From contig NZ_JACVAJ010000003.1 in assembly GCF_014851815.1 (NCBI RefSeq), positions 62,001 through 126,000 on the forward strand: DNA of 64,000 nucleotides, written 5' to 3'. A program made the translations under genes and the position numbers. Below are positions 55,093 through 64,000 of this stretch, piece after piece. Within the stretch, counting starts at the first letter, position 1, and each line of letters begins with the position of its first letter. The DNA is from Pseudoxanthomonas sp. PXM01. GTDB lineage: Bacteria; Pseudomonadota; Gammaproteobacteria; Xanthomonadales; Xanthomonadaceae. The notes under the pieces were generated by a model. It ran no database searches. It had not been told where the DNA came from and saw only the letters and a program-made list of their open reading frames with translations.

Positions 55093-55905
55093 TCAGGTTT
55101 CCGGGCAAGTGGCCGTCGTCGCCGTGTCGGTGATCGGATGCGGCCTGAGCAGCCGCGCCTGCACCAGGGACAACGCCGGCCGCATGTCGTTGAAGAGCTG
55201 CTCCCAACCGAAGCCCTCGATGTCGCACTGGTGGGACTCGATGCGCCGAAGCCGCAGCAGGGTCAGGTCTCCGGCTGCCTGGATCTCGAAACGCGCCCAC
55301 GCTTGTCCACAACTTTCCATCTCGAAGAAGAGCATCAGTTCCCCATTGCTGGCATCGGCATCGCCCTCCTGGGCAAGCACCGTGGCGACCAGAGCGTCGG
55401 CGGGAACGGGCGACAGATAGGTCAGGTCGACGTCGCGCCGCGACACGCGGCTGGTGGCGGTGAACGCCAGCAGGGCGACCAGCGCCACCGTCCATCGCAC
55501 CCAGGCTCGACGGGCTGCGGTGCCCATCCGCCAGGCCCGCCGCAGGAGGGTCAGTGAGGCCGGCAATACGAGCAGTGCCAGCAGATCGGTCGGATCCACC
55601 ACACGCGTGATGTCGAACCAGGGGCCGGTGTTCCATGCGTCGATGAAAGGCTGCGAGGCCGGTGATTTCCACCATGCGAATGCCAGCGCGACGGCCAGAT
55701 GGACGAGGACCAGCCGTCGGCCCGCCAGCACGCCGAGAAAGTAGGCGAAGGTGAACACGCCTGCAAAATCCGACAGCTTGCCTGTCACCGCGTTGTGGAA
55801 TGCCGCCTTGAGCAGGTGGTCGTTGACGACCAACACCACCAGGGCCGATACGAAAGCCGGGTGCAGCAGGGCGTTCAGGCGTGCGTGCAGTGTGGAAGGC
55901 GGCAT
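55093..55905 (-). CDS. Membrane protein of unknown function
   Basis: This 270-residue protein has about four hydrophobic segments in the first 150 residues: ALVVLVVNDHLLKAAFHNAV, FTYFLGVLAGRRLVLVHLAVALAFAWW-like, DLLALLVLPASLTLL and WTVALVALLAFTATS. A soluble C-terminal part with FFEMESCGQAW and a Cys-containing end (CDIEGFGWEQLF) follows. I do not recognise the family. The start MPPSTLHARL is used; the longer frame upstream is only the complement of the receptor gene. It lies 72 bases upstream of the patatin gene, in the same direction. Confidence 0.7.
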   Translation of the reverse strand: MPPSTLHARLNALLHPAFVSALVVLVVNDHLLKAAFHNAVTGKLSDFAGVFTFAYFLGVLAGRRLVLVHLAVALAFAWWKSPASQPFIDAWNTGPWFDITRVVDPTDLLALLVLPASLTLLRRAWRMGTAARRAWVRWTVALVALLAFTATSRVSRRDVDLTYLSPVPADALVATVLAQEGDADASNGELMLFFEMESCGQAWARFEIQAAGDLTLLRLRRIESHQCDIEGFGWEQLFNDMRPALSLVQARLLRPHPITDTATTATCPET

Positions 55906-56211
55906 GCGGATCCCCCGGGGTCGACCGGGCGGAGGATAGCGTCCCCTCCGGTCCGCGTCAGACGACGGTGCTGCGCCCGGGGTGCCGCAGGATGGCGCTC
56001 GGTCCCCGGACCTGCCGGCGCTCGTGCCGACGTGCCTGAACGTACCCGAGCGGCGGCCTGCGTACGGAGAGCCGACCCCCGATGGGCAACCGCCGTTACC
56101 TTCGTCGGAAGCGGGACTTCCGGCCATTGCCCCCCTTGTTGCTGTAATGCAACATTCGCGTGCTAGCGCCCTCGAGCGCCCCGAACCCCACCCACTCGGA
56201 AAGCCACCGCC
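55906..56211. other. Intergenic region before the TonB-dependent receptor gene
   Basis: This divergent gap of 306 bases has no gene I can support. Its one clear feature is the 18-base dyad TGTTGC-TGTAAT-GCAACA at 56137-56154, which lies 58 bases before the receptor ATG and could be an operator. No Fur-box match was found by eye. Confidence 0.6.
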
Positions 56212-58515
56212 ATGTCCCCAGTCCGCCCGGCCGCCCTCCGGCCGCAACGCCTCGCCTTTGCCATCGCCGCGCTGCTGCCCTTCGGCACCGCGTTCGCCCA
56301 GGAAGCATCTCCCGCCGCGCCGGCGCCGCAGAGTGCGACGACCCTCGACGCCATCGAAGTGACTGCACAGCGCAAGGTCGAGAACATCCAGGACGTGCCG
56401 GTCTCCATCAGCACCGTCAACGCCGAGCAGCTTGGCGTGCTGGCCTCCGGCGGCACCGACCTCCGCTTCCTGTCGGGCCGCGTGCCCAGCCTCAACATCG
56501 AGTCTTCGTTCGGTCGTGCGTTCCCGCGCTTCTACATCCGCGGCTACGGCAACACCGACTTCCGTCTCAACACCTCGCAGCCGGTCTCGCTGGTGTACGA
56601 CGATGTGGTGCAGGAAAACCCGATCCTGAAGGGCTTCCCGCTGTTCGACCTGGAGCAGGTGGAAGTGCTGCGTGGTCCGCAGGGTTCGCTGTTCGGGCGC
56701 AACAGCCCCGCCGGTGTGGTGAAGTTCGCTTCGGTCCGGCCGTCGCAGGAAACCAGTGGTTACGGCAAGGTCGGCTACGGTACCGACGACATGTGGAACC
56801 TCGAAGGCGCCATCGGGGGTGCCCTGAGCCCGAACTGGTCGGCACGCGCCTCGGTGCTGTTCCAGCGCCGCGACGATTCGGTGAAGAACACCTACCCGGG
56901 TCCGAGCGACGGCTACGAGGGGTACGACGAGTCCGCCGGCCGCGTGCAGTTCCTGTACGAAGGCGAGGGCTTCGAGGCGCTGCTCAATGCGCACGCGCGC
57001 AAGCTCAACGGCACCGCGCGCCTGTTCCGCGCCAACATCATCCAGCCGGGCACCAACAACCTGGTACCGGGCTTCGACCGCGACGAGGTCACCCAGGATG
57101 GCCTGAACTATTCCGAGCTGGAATCGCAGGGCGCCAGCGCACGCCTGAGCTGGGACATCGGCGAGTACAAGCTGTACTCGATCACCGGCTACGAAAGCGT
57201 CGAGACCATGAACCGCGGCGACATCGACGGCGGCTTCGGTGCGCCGTATGCGCCGGATGGCCAGTACGGCCCGGGCTTCATTCCGTTCTCGTCGGAAACC
57301 GCCGACGGCATTCCCAAGCACGCGCAGTGGACGCAGGAGTTCCGCATCGAGTCGGCCTACGCGGGTCCGTGGAACTGGCAGGCGGGCCTGTTCTACTTCG
57401 ACGAGGACTATCGCGTCGAAAGCTTCAGCTACGACTCCATCTTCAGCAACGGCGCGCAGAGCGGTTACCAGCGCGTCCGCCAGACGAACGATTCCTGGGC
57501 CGCGTTCGGTGCCGCCACCTGGCAGGCCACCGACAAGCTCGAGCTGCGTGGCGGCCTTCGCTATACCGTGGACAAGAAGGAGCTGAGCGTCGAAGCCTAC
57601 AACGGCACCAAGGGCGACCTGACCGGCCTGTTGGCCGCGCAGCAGGCGGCCTTCGCTGCCGGCGACGCTGCCGATCCGTTCCTGACGGCCTCGCCGGAAG
57701 ACAAGAAGCTGAGCTGGGACCTGTCCGCGGTCTACAAGCTCAACGACGACACCAACCTGTTCGCGCGCGTCGCCACCGGCTACCGGGGCAGCAGCATCCA
57801 GTCCGCTGGCGACTTCAACGACAAGACCGTGGCCGGTCCGGAAACGTCCACTGCGTTCGAGGCCGGCATCAAGACCGACTTCTGGGACAAGCGCGCGCGC
57901 CTGAGCGCCAACGTCTTCTATTACGAAGTGAAGGACCAGCAGCTGACCGCGGTCGGCGGCGCCAACAACTCCAACATCCTGCTCAATGCCGAGAAAAGCA
58001 CGGGCCAGGGTTTCGAGCTGGACTTCCAGGCGTACGTGCTGGACAACCTGCTGCTGACGCTGGGCAGCAGCTACAACGACACCGAGATCAAGGACCGCGA
58101 CCTGGCCGTGTCGGTGTGCGCGCAGTGCACCGTGACCGATCCGCTGGATGCCAGCGGCAAGGCGCTGATCAACGGCAACCGTCTGCCGCAGGCGCCGGAA
58201 TGGGTGCACAACCTGACCGCGCGCTACAGCATCGGCCTGGGCGACGGCAGCGAACTGTACGTCTACACCGACTGGGCCTACCGCAGCGAAGTGAACTTCT
58301 TCCTGTACGAGTCGCGGGAGTTCACCGGCAAGTCGTCGCTGGAAGGCGGCCTGCGCGTCGGCTATGGCTGGGACTACGGCAACTACGAAGTGGCGCTGTA
58401 CGGCCGCAACATCACCGACCAGACGCGCATCGTCGGCGGCATCGACTTCAACAACCTGACCGGCTTCCTCAACGAGCCGCGCACGGTGGGCGTGGAGTTC
58501 AGCGCGAAGTTCTGA
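56212..58515 (+). CDS. TonB-dependent outer-membrane receptor
   Basis: This 767-residue receptor has a signal peptide (through AFAQ at residue 30), a probable TonB box around residues 44-51 (TLDAIEVTA), and a plug domain with VEVLRGPQGSLFGRNSPAGVVKF. A 22-strand barrel follows, ending in GVEFSAKF with the terminal Phe. Such proteins import siderophores, vitamin B12 or oligosaccharides with energy from TonB-ExbBD (encoded at 33.5-36 kb). The ligand cannot be told. A chitinase lies convergent downstream, so chito-oligosaccharide is one possibility among several. Confidence 0.93.
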   Translation: MSPVRPAALRPQRLAFAIAALLPFGTAFAQEASPAAPAPQSATTLDAIEVTAQRKVENIQDVPVSISTVNAEQLGVLASGGTDLRFLSGRVPSLNIESSFGRAFPRFYIRGYGNTDFRLNTSQPVSLVYDDVVQENPILKGFPLFDLEQVEVLRGPQGSLFGRNSPAGVVKFASVRPSQETSGYGKVGYGTDDMWNLEGAIGGALSPNWSARASVLFQRRDDSVKNTYPGPSDGYEGYDESAGRVQFLYEGEGFEALLNAHARKLNGTARLFRANIIQPGTNNLVPGFDRDEVTQDGLNYSELESQGASARLSWDIGEYKLYSITGYESVETMNRGDIDGGFGAPYAPDGQYGPGFIPFSSETADGIPKHAQWTQEFRIESAYAGPWNWQAGLFYFDEDYRVESFSYDSIFSNGAQSGYQRVRQTNDSWAAFGAATWQATDKLELRGGLRYTVDKKELSVEAYNGTKGDLTGLLAAQQAAFAAGDAADPFLTASPEDKKLSWDLSAVYKLNDDTNLFARVATGYRGSSIQSAGDFNDKTVAGPETSTAFEAGIKTDFWDKRARLSANVFYYEVKDQQLTAVGGANNSNILLNAEKSTGQGFELDFQAYVLDNLLLTLGSSYNDTEIKDRDLAVSVCAQCTVTDPLDASGKALINGNRLPQAPEWVHNLTARYSIGLGDGSELYVYTDWAYRSEVNFFLYESREFTGKSSLEGGLRVGYGWDYGNYEVALYGRNITDQTRIVGGIDFNNLTGFLNEPRTVGVEFSAKF

Positions 58516-58552
58516 TCCAGCGGCTCCCGTCCACGGAAGCCAGGCAACGACG

Positions 58553-58585
58553 AAAGGCGCCATCCTCGCGGGTGGCGCCTTTTTT
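58553..58585 (+). terminator. Bidirectional terminator between receptor and chitinase genes
   Basis: AAAGGCGCCA and TGGCGCCTTT form a 10-bp stem around a 10-base loop, followed by a run of T. It serves the receptor gene; on the other strand the stem also follows the chitinase stop. Confidence 0.85.
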
Positions 58586-58587
58586 CG

Positions 58588-59706
<1,119 letters not shown>

Positions 59707-59753
59707 TCCACGGTCGTCGCCACGCGGGCGGGGCCGTCACTATAGCCGCGCGT

Positions 59754-60557
59754 TCACTCCGTCTTGCGCGGCGGACCTTCTTCCGGCGGGCGACGGGTGA
59801 AGTGCAGCACCACGCCGCGCTGCTCTTCTTCCGGATGCTCCGGGCGCACCCACAGCAACGGGACTTCGCGCGGCGCAGGCAGTTCGAGTTCGTCATCGCC
59901 TCGCGCGGCGGCTTCCTCTTCCTCGATTTCCCAGCTGTACTTCTTGCGTGGCAGTTCGGGGTCGAGGCGGCGGAACAGGAACGCGGCGATCAGTCCCGCC
60001 ACCGCGCCGCCCAGGTGCGCCTGCCACGACACGCCTGCCTCGCGCGGCAGGATGGTCAGCACCATGCCGCCGTAGAACAGGAACGCGATCATGCCGGCCG
60101 CGATCGCCGCGCGGTCGCGGCGCAGCAGGCCCAGCATGAAGATCATGAACATCAGGCCGTGGGTCAGGCCGCTGGCGCCCAGCGTATGCGTGCCCGGATC
60201 GGCCAACAGCCACGGGCCCAGGCCGGAACCCAGCCACACCAGCGGGATCGCCCACAGGGTCGCGCGTGGATAGACCGCACCCGCCAGCGTGCCGAGGATC
60301 AACAGCGCCGACGCGTTCGCGGCGATGTGCTCCAGCGATCCGTGCAGCAATGGTGCGGTCAGGATGCCCAGCAGCCCCTCGACGGACAGGGGCTGGATGG
60401 TGAACGCGCGCACGTCGAAGCTGTTCTGCGCCGAGTACACCATCGCCAGCACCAGTACGAAGGCCAGGCTCAGGTTGAGCGCACGCAGGAGGCGCTTGCG
60501 GTCGTAGCGCTGCTGGGATTCCGGATCGAACGCCGGGTCGTCGGGATGCAGGTCCAT
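59754..60557 (-). CDS. Rhomboid family intramembrane serine protease
   Basis: This 267-residue protein has six or so helices with the rhomboid motifs: HGSLEHIAANA (His72, His77, Asn81), GASGLTHG (catalytic Ser129) and WQAHLGGAVAG (catalytic His181). A soluble, Glu-rich C-terminal extension of about 65 residues follows the last helix. Rhomboids cut membrane proteins within the lipid bilayer; the substrate here is unknown. It is transcribed leftwards, between chitinase and the TerC-family gene. Confidence 0.9.
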   Translation of the reverse strand: MDLHPDDPAFDPESQQRYDRKRLLRALNLSLAFVLVLAMVYSAQNSFDVRAFTIQPLSVEGLLGILTAPLLHGSLEHIAANASALLILGTLAGAVYPRATLWAIPLVWLGSGLGPWLLADPGTHTLGASGLTHGLMFMIFMLGLLRRDRAAIAAGMIAFLFYGGMVLTILPREAGVSWQAHLGGAVAGLIAAFLFRRLDPELPRKKYSWEIEEEEAAARGDDELELPAPREVPLLWVRPEHPEEEQRGVVLHFTRRPPEEGPPRKTE

Positions 60558-60647
60558 GGTCCAGTTCTGGCGGCGGCCCCGGCGATTGCAAGGCCGGGCC
60601 AGGATGGACAGACCATCCCGCGGGCGGGATGGTCTGCCGGTGCCGCG

Positions 60648-61607
60648 TCAGGCCGTCGGTTCGGCCTTCTGCGGCCGCGCCAGGCTCAGCGCCACGGTCA
60701 CCGCCAGGATCGCCGCCACCGTACCCAGTGCCCACGGGACCGGGATCTTGTAGATGTCGATCAGCAGCATCTTGGTGCCGATGAAGCCCAGCACCACCGC
60801 CAAGCCATAGGGCAGCAGATGGAAGCGGTCAGCCATGCCGGCCAGCAGGAAGAACATCGCCCGCAGGCCCAGCACCGCGAACACGTTCGAGGTCAGCACG
60901 ATGAACGGGTCCGAGGTGATCGCGAAGATCGCCGGGATGCTGTCCACCGCGAAGATCACGTCGGTCACGCCGATCAGCACCAGCACCACGAACAGCGGGG
61001 TGAACCAGCGCACGCCGTTCTCGCGCACGCTGAGCGCCGCACCGCGATAGCCATCGGTCAGCTTCAGGTGGCCGCGCATCCAGCGCAGTGCGGGGTTCTT
61101 CTCCAGGTCCGGTTCCTTGCCGGCGGCGAACCACATCTTGATGCCGGTCAACAGCAGGAACGCACCGAAGAGGTAGAGCAGCCAGTGGAACTTCGCCAGC
61201 AGCGCCGCGCCGGCGAAGATCAGGATGCTGCGCAGGACGATCGCGCCCAGGATGCCGATCACCAGCACGCGCTGGCGCTGCTCATCGGGCACGGCGAAGT
61301 AGGTCATCACCATCAGGAACACGAAGATGTTGTCGACCGCCAGCGCCTTCTCGACCAGGTAGCCGGTCAGGAACTCCAGACCCACGCGGTTGGCCTCGAC
61401 CAGGCCGGCGGTTTCATTGACGTACCACCACAGGCCGCCGTTGAAGGCCATCGCCAGCGCGACCCAGCCCAGGCTCCACCACATCGCTTCCTTGAACGTG
61501 ACCTTGTGCGGCCCGCCGTGGCGCATCAGCACCAGGTCGACCAGCAGCGCGACCACGACCAGACCGCCGAAGCCGGCCCACAACCAGGGGTTACCAATCG
61601 TTTCCAT
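60648..61607 (-). CDS. TerC/Alx-family membrane protein (probable manganese exporter)
   Basis: This 319-residue protein has about nine hydrophobic segments, and acidic motifs EKALAVDNIFVFLMVM and TDVIFAVDSIPAIFAI, the TerC family metal sites. Relatives export Mn(II), for example Alx in E. coli, and load it into secreted enzymes in Gram-positives. The start METIGNPW is used. A yybP-ykoY-type manganese riboswitch lies directly upstream on the same strand, which supports the metal role and gives a clear means of control. Confidence 0.92.
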   Translation of the reverse strand: METIGNPWLWAGFGGLVVVALLVDLVLMRHGGPHKVTFKEAMWWSLGWVALAMAFNGGLWWYVNETAGLVEANRVGLEFLTGYLVEKALAVDNIFVFLMVMTYFAVPDEQRQRVLVIGILGAIVLRSILIFAGAALLAKFHWLLYLFGAFLLLTGIKMWFAAGKEPDLEKNPALRWMRGHLKLTDGYRGAALSVRENGVRWFTPLFVVLVLIGVTDVIFAVDSIPAIFAITSDPFIVLTSNVFAVLGLRAMFFLLAGMADRFHLLPYGLAVVLGFIGTKMLLIDIYKIPVPWALGTVAAILAVTVALSLARPQKAEPTA

Positions 61608-61683
61608 GAGATTCCCGAAAAAAGTGGAGGACGGCCGCGGGCGCGGACATCTCGGGAACCGGGAAACGGGGATCCAGGGTATG

Positions 61684-61796
61684 CCTTCGCCATCGCGGCG
61701 AAGGTCTCGCTCACAGCCCGGTGGGCTGCCGTGGGACCGGAGCATTGCTGCTCGAAATGACGGCCGGCACGTTGGGAGCTACTCCCCTTCTGCGGT
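61684..61796 (-). ncRNA. yybP-ykoY (Mn2+) riboswitch upstream of the TerC-family gene
   Basis: On the minus strand the leader carries AAGGGGAGTAGC (loop L1, about 61776-61789) and, about 70 bases later, GAGCGAGACC (loop L3, 61703-61712). These are the two conserved loops of the yybP-ykoY manganese riboswitch. A strong stem CCTTCGCC/GGCGAAGG (61684-61704) overlaps the second loop and could be part of the expression platform. E. coli alx and mntP leaders have the same motifs. Boundaries are approximate, since I could not fold it by program. Confidence 0.85.
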
Positions 61797-61848
61797 GAAT
61801 TGTCCGGATGGCGCCCGGCACGGTCAACCGCGCGGGTAAAATGCGTTC

Positions 61849-63018
61849 ATGAACACGCCCAACCCGACCGTACGCCTGAAGAACGCCTGGCGTTCCAGCC
61901 ACCCGTGGATCTTCCAGAAACTGGTCGAGAAGCCCGCCCAGAAGCCCAAGCCCGGCAGCCTCGTCGAGGTGGTCGGGGTGGACGGGGAGTGGATCGGCCG
62001 CGGCTTCTACAACGGCCATTCGCGCATTGCCGTGCGCATCCTGGAGACGCATCCCGACATCCCGGTCGACGCCGGCTGGTTCTCGCGCAAGATCGCCGAC
62101 GCCGTGTCGCTGCGCCGCGACGTGCTGAAGTTGGACGCGATCACCGATGCTTGGCGCGTGGTGCATGCCGAGGGTGACGGCCTGTCCGGCCTGGTCGTGG
62201 ACCGCTACGGCGACCTGATCGTGGTCGAGTTCTTCGCCGCCGGCATGTTCCGCCACCGCGAATGGATCTACGAGGCACTGCGCGAGCAGTTCCCCGGCTG
62301 CCGTTTCCACAGCTTCGCCGACGAACACGTGCAGAAGCAGGAAAGCTTCGAGTTCCACGGCAACACCACCACTGAAGCGGCGGTCATCACCGAGTACGGC
62401 GTGAAGTTCCGCGCCGACCCGGCTGGCGCGCACAAGACCGGCTTCTTCGCCGACCAGCGCGAGAACCGCGAATGGCTCAGCCAGCAGGTCGAGGGCAAGA
62501 CCGTGCTCGACCTGTGCTGCAACACCGGCGGCTTTGCGGTGTACGCGGCGGCGCGCGGCGCGTCCGAGGTCATCGGCGTGGATATCGACCAGGACGTCAT
62601 CCAGATCGCCAAGGGCAACGCCAAGCTCAACAATGCGCGACCGAAGTTCGTGCAGGCGGACATCTTCCCGTACCTGCGCGACGCGGCGAACCGCGGCGAG
62701 CAGTACGACGTGGTGATCCTCGACCCCGCCAAGATGACGCGCGACCGTGAGCAGGTGATCGCCGCGCTGAAGAAGTACCTCGACATGAACAAGCTGGCGC
62801 TGGGCGTGGTGAAGCCGGGCGGCCTGTTCGCGACATTCTCGTGCACCGGCCTGGTCAGCGAGGAGCAGTTCCTCGACATGCTGCGCCGCGCCGCCTACTT
62901 CTCCGGTCGCACCATCCAGATCCTCAAGGTCGCCGGTGCCGGTCCGGACCATCCGTTCATGGCGCACGTGCAGGAATCGCGCTACCTGAAGGCGGTGTTC
63001 TGCCGCGTGGTCGACTGA
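61849..63018 (+). CDS. rlmI: 23S rRNA (cytosine(1962)-C5)-methyltransferase RlmI
   Basis: This 389-residue protein has an N-terminal PUA-like domain (VRLKNAWRSSHPWIFQKLVEKP, SLVEVVGVDGEWIGRGFYNG). A class I SAM methyltransferase follows, with the motifs VLDLCCNTGGFAVYAA, VIGVDIDQ, LDPAKMTR and FSCTGLVSEEQF. This is the RlmI/YccW arrangement; the Cys in FSCTG is a typical catalytic residue of cytosine-C5 methylases. The enzyme modifies 23S rRNA. The lipoprotein gene follows after two bases, so they are probably translated together. Confidence 0.92.
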   Translation: MNTPNPTVRLKNAWRSSHPWIFQKLVEKPAQKPKPGSLVEVVGVDGEWIGRGFYNGHSRIAVRILETHPDIPVDAGWFSRKIADAVSLRRDVLKLDAITDAWRVVHAEGDGLSGLVVDRYGDLIVVEFFAAGMFRHREWIYEALREQFPGCRFHSFADEHVQKQESFEFHGNTTTEAAVITEYGVKFRADPAGAHKTGFFADQRENREWLSQQVEGKTVLDLCCNTGGFAVYAAARGASEVIGVDIDQDVIQIAKGNAKLNNARPKFVQADIFPYLRDAANRGEQYDVVILDPAKMTRDREQVIAALKKYLDMNKLALGVVKPGGLFATFSCTGLVSEEQFLDMLRRAAYFSGRTIQILKVAGAGPDHPFMAHVQESRYLKAVFCRVVD

Positions 63019-63020
63019 CG

Positions 63021-63698
63021 ATGCAGCATGCGCGCGGCCTGCGGATCGTTCCGGTCCTGCTTGCCGCGCTGCTGGCCGGTTGTGCATCCACACCGGCCAC
63101 GCCCTGGCAATCGCTCGTCGACGCATCCCAATGGCGCAGTGTCGGCGGAGTCGCGCTGGATCCGCGCTGGCAAGTCCGCGACGGCGAACTCGCGCTGACC
63201 GAAGCCGGTGGCGGCGACATCCTCAGCGTCGGCACGTACGGCGATTTCGAGCTGGAACTGGAATGGCGGCTGCCGGCCGGTGGCAACAGCGGCCTGTTGT
63301 ATCGCGCGGTCGATGCCTCGCCCATCTGGGCGCGTGCGGTGGAATACCAGCTGCTCGACGACCGCGAGGCCGAAGACCGTATCGTGCCGAGCCACCGTGC
63401 CGGTGCCGTGTACGATCTCATCGCACCTGCACGCGATGTGCTGCGTCCCATCGGCGAGTACAACCAGGCGCGCATCGTCGCCTGCGGCCCGCGCGTGGAG
63501 CACTGGCTCAATGGCGTCCGCATCGCTGCGTACGACACGGAGAGCGATGACTGGCGTCGGCGCGTGGCCGCCAGCAAGTTCGCCGGGCAGACGGAGTTCG
63601 CCAAGGCGCGTCGCGGGCATCTCGGCTTGCAGGACCATGGCAACGCGGCGCACGTACGCAACATGCGTATCCGCGCGCTGGACCCGAACTGCTCGTAG
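63021..63698 (+). CDS. DUF1080 (3-keto-disaccharide hydrolase-like) lipoprotein
   Basis: This 225-residue protein has a lipoprotein signal (LLAGC) and a single concanavalin-like beta-sandwich of the DUF1080 family. The family segments FELELEWRLPAGGNSGLLYRA and GHLGLQDHGNAAHVRNMRIRAL are clear. Some DUF1080 proteins hydrolyse 3-keto-disaccharides or related glycosides. It should be attached to the outer membrane and face the periplasm or outside. It starts two bases after rlmI. Confidence 0.88.
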   Translation: MQHARGLRIVPVLLAALLAGCASTPATPWQSLVDASQWRSVGGVALDPRWQVRDGELALTEAGGGDILSVGTYGDFELELEWRLPAGGNSGLLYRAVDASPIWARAVEYQLLDDREAEDRIVPSHRAGAVYDLIAPARDVLRPIGEYNQARIVACGPRVEHWLNGVRIAAYDTESDDWRRRVAASKFAGQTEFAKARRGHLGLQDHGNAAHVRNMRIRALDPNCS

Positions 63699-63704
63699 GT
63701 TCTG

Positions 63705-63775
63705 CTGTGGGAGCGACGTAAGTCGCGATGACCCTGTGCAGCGATCTGCCATCGCGACTTGCGTCGCTCCCACAG
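63705..63775. repeat. REP-like palindromic repeat, copy 4
   Basis: CTGTGGGAGCGACGTAAGTCGCGATG and the reverse complement arm CATCGCGACTTGCGTCGCTCCCACAG, with one difference between arms (TAAG/TTGC). It is the GTAAG subtype, like copy 3. Confidence 0.9.
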
Positions 63776-63787
63776 GAAAGACCCACG

Positions 63788-63815
63788 AAAAAGGCGGGCC
63801 GAGGCCCGCCTTTTT
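63788..63815. terminator. Bidirectional terminator between the DUF1080 gene and fabV
   Basis: AAAAAGGCGGGCC and GGCCCGCCTTTTT enclose a two-base GA loop, with T runs at both ends. It lies directly beyond copy 4 of the repeat and serves both convergent genes. Confidence 0.93.
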
Positions 63816-63834
63816 CACTTACGACGCGAGGCGC

Positions 63835-64000
63835 TTAGCCTTCCGGCGACAGCTCGATGCAGTCGAACTGCACGTCGGGGTTCACGTCGGCGTCGTAGTC
63901 CACATCGCTGCGCTCGAAGCCGAACAGCTTCAGGAACTCGTGCTTGTAGTTGGCGTAGTCGGTCAACTGGAACAGGTTCTCGCTGGTGACCTGGGGCCAC
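63835..64000 (-). CDS. fabV: Trans-2-enoyl reductase FabV, C-terminal end (rest outside window)
   Basis: The last 54 codons of a leftward gene are visible before its stop. The segment [20 protein letters not shown], then [24 protein letters not shown], matches the C-terminal end of FabV, the NADH-dependent enoyl-ACP (or enoyl-CoA) reductase of the triclosan-resistant type. FabV completes each round of fatty-acid elongation and is common in Xanthomonas and relatives. Only the C terminus can be judged, so confidence is moderate. Confidence 0.7.
   Translation of the reverse strand, partial: WPQVTSENLFQLTDYANYKHEFLKLFGFERSDVDYDADVNPDVQFDCIELSPEG

Noticed and set aside
55906-58563. A minus-strand open frame running through the TonB-dependent receptor gene and joined to the membrane protein at 55093-55905
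   Set aside because: Only the last part, from MPPSTLHARL, looks like protein. The rest mirrors the receptor gene.

Overview
This window is high-G+C DNA from a gammaproteobacterial chromosome and carries the replication-origin neighbourhood. The order rpmH / dnaA - dnaN - recF - gyrB, with rnpA, yidC and mnmE on the other side, followed by a CPBP protease, an M48 lipoprotein, a TPR protein, tonB-exbB-exbD-exbD and pdxJ, is typical of Xanthomonadaceae (Lysobacterales; Xanthomonas, Stenotrophomonas, Pseudoxanthomonas or Lysobacter relatives). DnaA (442 aa) and RecF (368 aa) also have the lengths I recall for that family. The genus cannot be fixed from the sequence alone.

Layout. 1-13 kb: end of a PatZ-like acetyltransferase, a peptidase-MA-like protein, CurA-like reductase, an exported methyltransferase-fold protein, RluE, HrpB, TatD, an OmpA-type lipoprotein with an internal duplication, PanE and a YadGH-type ABC exporter. 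13-20 kb: ferredoxin-NADP reductase, a secreted alpha/beta hydrolase, a NatAB-type ABC exporter, an outer-membrane barrel and a lipoprotein with a TonB C-terminal domain. 19.4-31 kb: mnmE, yidC, rnpA, rpmH reading left, and dnaA, oriC, dnaN, recF, gyrB reading right. Three identical perfect 16-bp palindromes that look like ParB sites (parS) lie around and inside recF. 31-37 kb: M48 and TPR proteins, then the TonB-ExbB-ExbD energy system with three ExbD paralogues, then pdxJ. 37-46 kb: cardiolipin synthase, a radical SAM protein, a nucleoside deoxyribosyltransferase, a 2OG-Fe(II) oxygenase, fructose bisphosphatase, an MgtC/DUF4010 membrane protein and a DesKR-type two-component system. 46-51 kb: acnD and prpF of the methylcitrate route, separated by two unrelated genes, one with unusual base composition. 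51-56 kb: azurin, phenylalanine hydroxylase divergent from an Lrp-type regulator, a small monooxygenase, an HD hydrolase, a patatin lipoprotein and a membrane protein. 56-64 kb: a TonB-dependent receptor, a GH18 chitinase, a rhomboid protease, a TerC-family protein behind a yybP-ykoY (manganese) riboswitch, RlmI, a DUF1080 lipoprotein, and the cut-off end of fabV.

Some genes work together. TonB-ExbB-ExbD supplies energy to TonB-dependent receptors such as the one at 56.2 kb. DnaA, oriC, DnaN, RecF, GyrB and the parS sites form the replication and segregation hub. RnpA, MnmE and L34 serve RNA processing and translation, and YidC serves membrane biogenesis. AcnD and PrpF act in sequence on 2-methylcitrate.

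Four copies of a hyphenated palindrome (REP-like) sit between genes. I see no tRNA, rRNA, CRISPR array, insertion sequence or prophage. No clearly unprecedented system is evident. The most notable items are the parS trio, the riboswitch, the lipoprotein-anchored TonB domain, the duplicated domain in the OmpA-type lipoprotein, and the unusual acnD-prpF operon.
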